64,000 bases of DNA, from NCBI GenBank assembly GCA_014706385.1, contig JACGZH010000003.1, forward strand, positions 1,691,501-1,755,500, in the 5' to 3' direction. This DNA is from Phaffia rhodozyma (Eukaryota; Basidiomycota; Tremellomycetes; Cystofilobasidiales; Mrakiaceae). Made by a program: the position numbers and the translations under genes. Of this stretch, positions 55,111 through 64,000 are shown piece by piece. The notes beneath the pieces were generated by a model. The model was given only the letters and a program-made list of their open reading frames with translations, ran no database searches and was not told the origin of the DNA. How positions within the stretch are numbered: the stretch's first letter is position 1; every line of letters begins with the position of its first letter.

Positions 55111-58100
55111 TCAAGATCGGTCACCGATGAATCTGACGTTTACCTTTCTTCCGTTCAATCCCTTAGCCTCAACAGTGATCTCATCTCCAGGAAGCAAATC
55201 AAGCGCTTGATCACCCCAACTGACTTCAGCTTCACCCTCCTTCTCAGAATCAACATCGAACACGACTCCTTTGACAGGCAAGGAGGTGGATACGGAGATA
55301 GAGGATTCATGGGACTTTATCTGAACCGGGTTATAACTGTCTGGGTAGACGATGTATTTATACGGTACCGGCCAGTCACCTATTTGGGTCAAAGGCGCCC
55401 AAGAATGAAACAAAGAAGAAAAAATCCGGGTCAGTCTGGTCAGCAATCGCAGAAGAATAAGAAATGTTTTTTTGGGAAAGGATCAACTGACAGAACCGAG
55501 CCAGCACATTCTTGTCGTCATCAAATATCTTGGCGCCGACAATGATGACCTCAGCTTCTTCACCCTGAGATCTTCGGATTTTCTGGCCAGGAACAACCCC
55601 TCGATAAAGCTCGGTTGAAGAGTTGGGCGACAGAGTGGCTGATTGAGTTGAGGAATGGATAAGATTTCCTGTTAAGTCGAACGCTTGGATTTCGAGTGTT
55701 ATGTTCTTGGACTCAAGCGTTGAGTTGGTCCCCCCTTAGGAATATCCAACCAAGATTGATAGATGAGTAAATGATCACTTCAAAGAGATAACGAGAGAAC
55801 ATAATTCAGGAGAAGACATACATATCTCAGTATGTTGCTTAATCTCCCGGTTTGCGCTAGTGATTTTGTCTGCAAACGTAGTAATCTCCTCTCTAGCAGT
55901 CCCCACAGCTGCAACGCATCATCAAAGAGTCAATTGACGAGAAAACAGATCAAACTAAGTACTCTCTTGAGGGAGAAAAGGATAAGAATGGCTCACTGTA
56001 AGGCGCCAACTCTCGCTTGATTGTGAAGTAAGCGGGTTTAGGCCGGAGGAAATAGTCGACGATGGCCCACGATGTTGTCGGCCTATTCACGAGAGCACAA
56101 TCAATGTGTATTATTAGAACGATCATATCAACTGAAGAATAAAGACGAAGAATAAAAACAAGAAGAAATTAGACACAAACCAGCAATCATTTAGCTGCCA
56201 AACTAGAGCCCCAGAGGTATACTCCTTGCCTCGTCTACAATCAACAAAAGGGGGATCGAAGTCAGATCACCTGGGTAGTGGCCAAGTCACAGAAAATATG
56301 ATTAGATGTACCCTTTCCAATTTCTTCTCCAGACACGATAGGCGGTTGCAAGCGCCTCTGACTGCATCACTTGGGTATAATACACGTAACTAATGCAACC
56401 AAGAAATTAATATTGAAGTGAGTCAGATGCTTATACGTAAGAAATAGAGGACAATAAGAGAGGACCGAGCAACGTACTCTTCCATGTCGTATGTGTTCAT
56501 CCTGTAGTTCTCAATCAGATAACAAGCAATTCGGCGCTCAAAGCCGTCTGCTTTGTTGTGCTGATCGTTAATTCTAAAAGAAACCCCAACACAACATGAA
56601 TTAGAGATCAACAGATGTAGGCAAGATTTCTTATATTTTGTGGTGATAAAGAACAACAGACCTTGATTGGGGGAATCGTTGATCGGTACGGCCATCCAAC
56701 CAGTAGTCGACCGTCCCTGAAAGATAATTAGCACAAGTACGACGAAGTAAGTAAGGTCTAGATCTCTGCGCTAGGTCCAAGCCACTGTTCGGAATGCAAC
56801 CTACGGATGTTAGGAGCGCCTGAGATATGCATGGAGGTTCCCTCGTCGATGATCAGTTCTCACGATCTTTCTTTTGTCGTAAATGCTACTATCACCCAGA
56901 TAAAGAGAAGACCCTGATCGAACTTACCTTCCATTCCAAATTCTGAAACAAACCTACTCGCAAGACCTTCCAATTTAGAGAAGGGCTCCTGCTTCCCATG
57001 CCACATGTTCCACATATGAGTATCACCTACAGTCTGATCGGACTGTAAAGCGCCTCCCCAAGGGCAACCTCTTCTGTAAGCCGTATTGGATGAGAACCGG
57101 CTGACAGCTTTTGGGAGAACACGTTCATAAAGGTATCGAGCCGGGAAGAGAGTGTCTTTCCGAAGATCTTCAGGTTCTTCGGCATACGAGATTCCTTTCT
57201 CCTCCGCAATCGCGTAGTCCTCGTTGTTACCAGCCTATATGACAACAATGGAACAGCCAAGAGAAGAGCTCGTGAGACCTGGCTAGGGGTTTCCTCATGT
57301 GGTTTCAGGAAAACTATTCTTACCCAAACAATGAGAGAGGGATGGTCTCTTAGCCGGATCACTGCTTGCTCCGCTTCGACTCTGACGCTCTCCGCGAACT
57401 CATCGTGCGCAGGGTACAACCCACAACCAAACAGGAAGTCTTGCCAAACAAGAATTCCAAGATCATCACACGTATCGTAGAATACATCGGGCTCTACAAA
57501 TGAGAAAGACTTATTTCGTTAGGCAATCCCAGAAGGCTTTTACAAGAAGAATGAAGCGCCTACCATAAATCCCCCCTCCCCAAACTCGGATCATATTCAT
57601 GTTCGCGTCTACCAAGAGTTGTAGCCATTGCCGGTACCTCTCATCCGAGATGTTTGTCAAGAAGTTGTCGGCCGGGATCCAGTTTGCACCTGATTATGAG
57701 TGACACAATTTTGTATTTCGTTATTTAACCCTCCCAATGACCCACTGCCTGAATCGAGATAAAATTATAGAGACTGACCGCCGATAAAGATCCGGACGTT
57801 GTTCACTTCGAACAAGAATGAAGTCCCAGGTTGACCTTCAAGTGGTTCTTCAACAAGCAAGCTCCTCCTAAATCCGATTCTAGTGATTCGAGTATCCGAG
57901 GGTACAGAAGTTTTCTTTTGAAACCAAAGTTTGGAACCCGCTCAGTCTTACGCTGTATGTTGGTAGGGTCAAAAAGTAACAAGAACCGCACTGATCCGAT
58001 GAGGTTGACCTCTACGGTATACCTAGTTTGTTTTCCATATCCGACAGGGTACCTGATCATTCATATGACCAGTCCAACGAGCAATCTCGTTTAATGTTTG

Positions 58101-59379
58101 TATCGAAGAATGAAACGCGAAGAAATTACGATGCAAAGAGGATAGAATGACCTCACCAAAGTTCAATCTCGCCTTTTCTAAACTTCCATGAGATTTTGTC
58201 AGTTCCGACAGGGACCTGTTCAGATTTGACAATCTTGCCCTGGTCGTTTCTTAAGAGAATAATGAGTAGCTCTGGTTTGTTGCCTTCCGTCCTAATTCCA
58301 CATCGACCAGCGGGCAAAAAAATGATGATAAGTGCGCAATGAGAAAAAATTAAGTTAATATTGTTGTTTCAACCCGAATGATTTTGTATAGAGAAAGAGA
58401 ACAAGAAGACATACTTGACGGTAATATCAACCGAAACATCCAAGCCCTCTCCGACATGGGAGTCTACTCTGACGTCCTCGATCCTCTCTCCATAACTCTC
58501 CAAGAAGATCGGTTTCCAAGGTCCAACGGTCATCAACCTGGGTCCCCAGTCCCACTCGTAGTGGTAGCCAGCCTTTCGAACATATAGTCTAGATGAATCA
58601 CCATTCCAGACTGCTCTCTTTCCGCCATGGGCAGCTTCTTCGACTTTCCCTCGGGACCAGGCGTTATCGAATACGAGAGAAATCTCGTTGGATCCTTTGC
58701 GAAGTAAGGATTTCACAGGGATTCGGTGGGAGATAAACATGTTAGTGGATTTAAGGATTGATGTGTGGTTCTGATAAGCTCGAATGAATAAGGCCGTTTC
58801 AAGTAAGAGAAAATCCTGGAGCGCACGGAAGCATTAAGTTCCAGGGAAAGTAGTTAAAGAGGGAACGAACGAGGAAGACTTGACAAAACGTATCGAGACC
58901 TTTGAGCACAAGATCTAAATTATCTACTGCCAGATCCACAGCTGTTAGTTGGAACGTTGTTTTGAACACCCATTCGGCTTCTCCGATCCCTTCGAAATAT
59001 GAGGAAATGAGACACATCAGGTTTGGTCAAGGGGACGTGAGAGATCATATGAGCCATCCAAAGGATGCGTACATTGCGCGTTCCATTCTGCCATTCCTCT
59101 AGTATTGCGTTTCAAGAATCACAGCGACCTATCAGTCTCACCAACATACAAAGGAGACCATTTGTAAATTCAAGAAGGGAACACAAACTTGTAAGGATCC
59201 AATAGCCTCCCCATCCTGATTAACTCGGCCTGAACAGACGTCGGCACGCTGTCCACCTCTAGAAATTCTCCGACGATTTTTGACTTGAGATCACCATCAC
59301 CGGCCAAGTCCGAAGCTGAACCCTCTCGGAGTTGAGCGAATGACCAGCCTTTATCAAGCGGATGGATGTTGAGAGGCAT
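55111..59379 (-). CDS. Beta-mannosidase (GH2), intracellular type
   Basis: I place 19 exons with closing phases: 59379-59189, 59098-59073, 58989-58871, 58770-58415, 58291-58157, 58052-57992, 57914-57779, 57689-57564, 57493-57324, 57234-56928, 56819-56805 (15 nt), 56716-56662, 56573-56478, 56389-56312, 56234-56181, 56082-55997, 55908-55822, 55734-55492 and 55379-55111, giving 869 aa. There is no signal peptide. GH2 beta-mannosidase signatures are [42 protein letters not shown] (acid/base E445), FVSEFGMEG (nucleophile E538) and [20 protein letters not shown]. It removes terminal beta-1,4-mannose from manno-oligosaccharides or N-glycan cores. It is the most intron-rich gene in the window. Confidence 0.93.
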
Positions 59380-59798
59380 AACGAACTGTATGTATGTCGT
59401 ACAACGGAGGGCGAGACTGAAGAGAAGTGTAAGCGATAGCTATCTGGATATAAGTGCGAGATAAGATGAAGTTTGCCTGATCTGCCTTTTAAACATCGGT
59501 CGATACTTGATGGGCGAATAACTTCCGTCCGAGGTTATTCCGGCACACGTGATCTTTTCGGCAGACTGTTCTTGTCTATCACACAATAAATCACAGTACG
59601 CGAACACATATCTGTGCACACACACACACACACATATACATATATATATATATACGCCAAAGGACGATACAAGACACTAGCGATAAAAGTAGAGGCAGTC
59701 CAGTAATTATCGAATCAAGAGAAAAAGGAAAATGACTTGAGGAGGACAGGTGAGATAGGATAGAGTATCGGTAGAGTCAAGGAAGAGATACCAAGAAA
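59380..59798. other. Beta-mannosidase promoter region
   Basis: This 419-bp stretch contains the CA/TA microsatellite at 59617-59654. No gene was seen. Confidence 0.4.
59617..59654. repeat. CA/TA dinucleotide microsatellite
   Basis: A (CA)n run of about nine units passes directly into ATACA and a (TA)n run of about seven units. It is in the beta-mannosidase 5' flank. Confidence 0.9.
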
Positions 59799-61221
59799 TT
59801 AGGGATCGCTTCCAGATCGGGTTCCACCACATCTAGTCAGGCTTAGCCCACAGAATTGGGCCACCAGGAGATAAATAAGGAACTGAACGAAGTTTTCGTC
59901 AAGAGGAAAAGGGTGTGGCTCATTGTCAGATTTCGGCTCTAAGACAGATCGATATAAGCAACGAGGCCAACTCACAACAACGACAAAGCTCGAGAGTATC
60001 ATGATCTGTACACCAAGAGAAAAAAGTACATCAGCGGTTGTTCCCGCATGTTCTGTCTGTCTCGGACTTGACTCAACATACCTTTGTGTTCTTCCACCAC
60101 ATCTTTCTTCGCACTCCTCGTGCACTCCTCTTGAACGCCCAAGCTTGAGTAGCCATGGTATCTGTCTTGTCAACAAGGAGCTCTATTCGTTCTCCTCTCG
60201 AAAGGATCTGATAAATCAGGGAGCGCAAAGGATGATGATGAGTTCAGATCAAGAAGACCAACGCAAAGCCAGTGAAATCATGAAGAAGAAAATATTGCTT
60301 CTTACAGCATCAATGTTGTTCACCTACAAAACATCTCACACATATGACGTCAGTGGATCCTAGGAATTTGAAAGAGCAAGAGAAGGAACCAGGATACAGA
60401 CTGACCATGATGTCCTTGACGTTGCCTAGATCAGCTTGGGCCTGCTTCAATGCATCCGGCGGAGGCTCAGTCGAGTACTGCTTCATCAACTAAACTCGGT
60501 CAAGGTTGAAAGTTTCGCACATAACACGTCAGGGATACGACACCCGATGGTCCGAAGTGAAACATGAAAGAGTCAAAGCAAAAGACGGACCTTGGCAAGT
60601 GTAGGTTCAAACTCTCCTAGGCTGTAGTGGTTGGCCGAGTTGAGAGATTCAGAATAAGAGCTTGAGGTGAACTGAAAGAAGAATCGATGAGGTGGTGATA
60701 GTGCGGGAATGAGATCACGTCAGACTCCTGTTTTGAGAACCTTTGGTAGCTCGGTAAGGAAGTTACCTGTCGTTGAAGATCAGCTAAGAAAGCAAAAGGC
60801 ATTCGTCTAGCGAAAAAGAGCAAGGGATAATTCAATCCGGATCAGTTTGAGGAACTGGATTTATATTTTGCGGTTGATGACGTTCCACTAACCTTCCGAC
60901 ACTATCATCAGCCATGACCAAGTAGACCACACCATTCTCAGAGATGTAGTGGATGAGGTACTGTTCCCATACGTCTGATACCAGAAGAGAGTGTAACATT
61001 CAATTGGCTGATCTGTTGAACCACTAACTATTGCTGAAGAGAAGGCAAGGAAAGAAAAATAGGAAAACCTAGGGAGGCTCGAACGAACAGGTTAACTTGG
61101 AGTTGTTGGGTGGAATCTTATCCAAGATGCTCTGAACAGCGGCCGAGAAATCTCGATCTGAATTTGAATGCTCGACCAGAATGGTAGACATTTTAGAGAT
61201 GCAAGCCTGAAGAAGAGACAT
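59799..61221 (-). CDS. VAMP7-like R-SNARE (longin domain)
   Basis: Nine exons: 61221-61089, 60974-60893, 60806-60767, 60671-60591, 60489-60406, 60323-60306 (18 nt), 60207-60082, 60005-59976 (30 nt) and 59882-59799, giving 225 aa. The longin domain (about 1-115) aligns with VAMP7: MSLLQACISKMSTILVEH, LIHYISENGVVYLVMADD and RRMPFAFLADLQRQFTSSSY. The SNARE helix (DIMVNNIDAILSRGERIELL) has the zero-layer Arg at R150. A single C-terminal anchor (IMILSSFVVVFLIYLLVAQF) follows, then a short luminal CGLSLTRCGG tail like that of VAMP7. I chose the ATG at 61221 over the in-frame ATG at 61191 because it restores the first longin strand. The role would be fusion at the late endosome or vacuole. Fungi usually have Nyv1 in this place; this one is closer to metazoan VAMP7. 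Confidence 0.87.
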
Positions 61222-61484
61222 CGTGAGAGATCGACACGAAACTTAAAGATGTGGACGAAGCTGGTGGTTGATGGTTGATGGAGAGAATGACGAAAGAGCT
61301 TTGGACGGCTGATGGGTTTGAGAGATGACTACAAAAGAGACTAGAGAATATTGTGGAGTTTTCTAATGAACCATTAGAAAAACCTCGCATTCCTCTGATC
61401 CTCAACGATCATCCACCACCAGCAAGACCATAAACAGCAACGACTCATTCACTCACATATATAGATACACACGCACTCACACAC

Positions 61485-62408
61485 ATGTTCGCTGCCGCAC
61501 GGAGCCCTGCTCATATGATAAGGAGATCAGCACCAACCCGTTGGTTCTCGAGTTCGATCGCATCGACCTTCCCAAGGATTACTCGGCGCCTACCTTCTTC
61601 TAGGCTCACTCCTGAAACTGCCTCTGGAGACCCTTCCGATCCTCTTTCGTTCTCGTCGATAATAGATACGCCCAGAGCTCCTTACGCATGGTTCATTCCG
61701 AAATCTTCTTCTTCAGCTCCTGTGACTCGCCCATCGTTTCTTCCGCCTCCTCCTCGTATCGCTTTTCCAGAAACGAAGGAGGTCCCTCCTCCACCGCCTG
61801 ATTTGCCGGAAACCCTTGTCGACATGTACAACTATCTCTGGAAGATGCCTCTTCTGATCGATTCAGGGCCGACCTTCATAGAGACAAGTCGGCCAGCCAA
61901 ACAATCGATTCCCATCATAGATCATCCTCCTACAAACGGAAAGAGAAAGAGAGGACCAAGGGATGGTGGCCCAGGGTTGGGAGCACTCAATGTTGGTGGC
62001 TGGTGGAGCTGGGTTGTGGTCTGCGAGGTCGAGGGAAAAGGAGTGGGTAGCGTTAGGAGGTCGGAATTGGCTATCAGAGAATGGGTATGTTCGTTTGCTA
62101 ACTCTCTTTTGCTTCTCCCGTCCTGTTGCTGATTCGATAATTTGTCGTCCATTGCTGATTGCATGCGTCCCGGAATGTTGTTCTTTTGAATCATCACCTT
62201 CGATCTATCGCTTTATCAGCTTGCTACCAACCCCATCACTCTCCAGGGTACATCTAACGTTCCGACAAAAACTCCCCGTCCCTCCAAAAATGAAGCATCC
62301 TCAGAGTGGGCCTTGATTGATACGGGCGTGGGTGTGGTCATTCATGTAATGACTGCTAATGCCCGAGCGCAATGGGGAGTGGAAGGTGTCTGGGCAAATG
62401 TAAATTGA
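61485..62408 (+). CDS. Mitochondrial RsfS/Iojap-family protein (Atp25 N-domain type)
   Basis: Two exons: 61485-62084 and 62220-62408, giving 262 aa. The first 45 residues are basic and Ser/Arg-rich (SPAHMIRRSAPTRWFSSSIA), a likely mitochondrial presequence, and are followed by a long Pro-rich stretch. The C-terminal 100 residues have the RsfS shape: LGALNVGGWWSWVVVCEVEG, SVRRSELAIREWLATNP and SEWALIDTGVGVVIHVMTAN ending ARAQWGVEGVW, compare WVLIDYG-VVVH-F...Y-LE-LW in bacterial RsfS. RsfS silences or matures the large ribosomal subunit; in fungi the domain is the N-terminal half of Atp25. There is no second M-domain here, so it is a stand-alone form or an incomplete model. The family call is inference from motif pattern. 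Confidence 0.7.
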
Positions 62409-62783
62409 ACATGAGTACATATCACCATGCGTGTTCTGTCGAATGTACAGGCGCCTTGTATAAAGATGAACGGATCATAATAGAAACTCATTGTAGAGAG
62501 TTGAAGCGTCTCTGCTGAAAGACTCTGCCGTATGATACCAAGCAGTAGCCACCGTCTATTTCAACATATTCTTTGCGCTTTACGAACGACATGGTCCTGC
62601 CTAACCACTGCAGTCAGAGCTAGAATTGATAAAGAAAGATGAAGCAAACTAGAGACACAAGAAGAGTATGAACGTGTCGTCGGTTGATGGTTACTACCGC
62701 TTATTCTTTCCTTACCCTTCTGTCGATCATCACTTCCGTCACTTTCACCACCTCCATCATCTCTTCTACCTTCTCTGGTCATC
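62409..62783. other. Intergenic region RsfS-like gene / APL6
   Basis: This 375-bp stretch holds the 3' flank of the RsfS-like gene and the APL6 promoter. Nothing else was recognised. Confidence 0.4.
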
Positions 62784-64000
62784 ATGGATTCTCTCAATCG
62801 TCTCAGTCAGCGGATAAGCGAGAATATTCAGGTCTGTTCGGATCTGTCTCTATTGCTACACGTGGACTAGACCGAAAAACGTCAGTCAACTGACCATCCT
62901 GGATGAACCGTTCCAACTCGCTTCGTTGGCCATATTCATCATCTCTAGGAATCAGCCAGAGACTTGACTTTCAACGGATCCTCCAAAGATCTATACGAGA
63001 CAAACGATGATCGAACTTTGGAGATCACCAAGCTTTTAGAGAGCAGCCATGAGCGGGAAAAGATCATGGGAATGAAGAGACTCATTGCTGTTCGTCATCT
63101 TCTTCTCTTTTCCTCCGAGATCGACGCTTCTCACTATCATCATCTCTTTGTCCGAAACATCAGCTCATCTCCAAAGGCCGACCGGTCTCATCATTCTTCC
63201 CGGTCGTTGTCAAACAAGTGTCATCGCCCTCTCTCGAGCTTCGGAAACTCGTCTACATATATATCCTTCGTCACGCCGAGCTCGAGCCTGACCTCGCCCT
63301 CCTCTCGATCAACACTTTCCAAAAAGACCTGAACGACCCGAATCCTTTGATCAGATGTATGGCCCTTCGTGTCCTTAGTGGAATATCGGTACCTATGATC
63401 GGTAGCGTAGTCACGATGGCAATCAGAAAGGGAGCAGGAGATACGAATCCGTATGTGCGAAAGGCGGCGGCATTGGCCATTCCAAAGTTATACGAGTGAG
63501 TCCTGGGCACACTTGTTTTCTTGCTTTGACAAGCTTTTGGGATATGCTCATTGAACCATGTTTTGCAAAATTCTTGACCCTGTCCTTTTGGACCAAATAG
63601 AACCGACGCATCACATCACCATACTCTCCTTCCGATCATGCAGATACTTCTTCAAGAGCGGTCTCCCATCGCCATCGGTTCCATCCTTGTAGCCTTTCAG
63701 AGTTTATGTCCGCTTCAACCCGAGTTGCTCCATCCTCATTATAGAAGACTTTGTGGCATGCTTGTCGAAGCAGATGAGTGGGGTCAGGTCGTGATGATGA
63801 ATGTGCTTGGAAGATACGCGAGGATTATGCTAGAGAAACCCAAGGTTCGTTACTCTCGATGATATTCTTTCTTACAAGGCGATCGGCAGATCTTGAGTAT
63901 ATAGTCATGAGCTGAGCTACATCTCTCTGGGGAACGCACAGAACGATCAGGACGATTCCGACTCTGAGCCGGACGAAGATCTCTTGCTTCTCTTTCAAGC
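62784..64000 (+). CDS. APL6: AP-3 complex beta subunit, 5' part (runs off the window)
   Basis: Five exons are visible: 62784-62831, 62949-63089, 63164-63495, 63601-63844 and 63942 to the window end. The N-terminal trunk of the adaptin large chain is clear: EREKIMGMKRLIALISKGRP, ELRKLVYIYILRHAELEPDL, DPNPLIRCMALRVLSGISVP, NPYVRKAAALAIPKLYE and VEADEWGQVVMMNVLGRYAR. LISKGRPVSSFFPVVVKQV and the acidic insert NDQDDSDSEPDED are typical of AP-3 beta rather than AP-1/2 beta. The complex sorts cargo from Golgi or endosome directly to the vacuole. The C-terminal hinge and ear lie outside the window. Confidence 0.88.

Noticed and set aside
57779..58052. Apparent frameshift in the beta-mannosidase between [15 protein letters not shown] and [12 protein letters not shown]
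   Set aside because: A 77-bp intron (57915-57991, GTGCGG donor, AAAAG acceptor) restores frame and family sequence, so the gene is not broken.
1..64000. CRISPR arrays, prophage, bacterial insertion sequences, rRNA genes
   Set aside because: None seen; the window is eukaryotic nuclear DNA and no regular spaced repeats or rRNA sequences were found.

Overview
The window is nuclear DNA of a basidiomycete yeast. Every recognisable protein gene is of fungal type, and nearly all are split by short introns (mostly 70-130 bp). I place about 125 introns with consistent reading phase in 23 genes. The most informative genes for species are two tandem invertase genes. The second encodes 665 aa with predicted catalytic residues D80 and E303, which is what I remember for the beta-fructofuranosidase of Phaffia rhodozyma (Xanthophyllomyces dendrorhous). 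Together with Arg codons that are overwhelmingly CGA, this makes Phaffia or a close Cystofilobasidiales relative the best guess. That is inference from memory, not a database match.

Layout. 1-3 kb: an Rco1-like double-PHD subunit of the Rpd3S histone deacetylase (+). 3-8 kb: LYS2 aminoadipate reductase (-). 8.7-10.7 kb: a Tvp38/VTT-domain membrane protein (+). 11-16.8 kb: tandem invertases (-). 16.8-19.2 kb: gene-poor. 19.2-20.6 kb: RPS13 with a 785-bp first intron (+). 20.8-23 kb: an Mgr3-like mitochondrial TPR protein (-). 23.3-26.8 kb: TRL1 tRNA ligase (-). 27.5-29 kb: PRE8 proteasome alpha2 (+). 29.3-30.2 kb: mitochondrial ribosomal protein bS18m (-), divergent from KRS1 lysyl-tRNA synthetase (30.4-33.3 kb, +). 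34.2-36.3 kb: RNR2 (-), with a cluster of MluI boxes upstream. 37.2-38.5 kb: HEM3 (-). 39.2-41.3 kb: MDJ1 (+). 42.3-43.6 kb: PRE1 proteasome beta4 (+). 44.4-45.5 kb: RPS3 (-). 45.5-47.6 kb: gene-poor, with a diverged 140-bp repeat pair. 47.7-48.9 kb: TPT1 2'-phosphotransferase (-). 49.4-51.2 kb: an Irs4-like EH-domain protein (+). 51.5-54.9 kb: GUS1 glutamyl-tRNA synthetase (+). 55.1-59.4 kb: a 19-exon GH2 beta-mannosidase (-). 59.8-61.2 kb: a VAMP7-like R-SNARE (-). 61.5-62.4 kb: a mitochondrial RsfS/Iojap protein (+). 62.8 kb to the window end: APL6, AP-3 beta (+, partial).

Most of these are housekeeping genes, and no operon-like system is present. Links between genes: TRL1 and TPT1 perform successive steps of tRNA splicing; bS18m and KRS1 share a 204-bp divergent promoter and both serve mitochondrial translation; PRE8 and PRE1 share a 13-bp telobox-like promoter motif; RPS13 and RPS3 share a TCACGTGAC motif. 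The most interesting evolutionary signal is in the invertase pair: a 776-bp identical 3' tract (gene conversion), two smaller identical tracts, and a difference of exactly three contiguous 3' introns. Other notable points are very small exons (4, 8, 8, 11 and 15 nt) and a relaxed GTNNGT splice-donor consensus.
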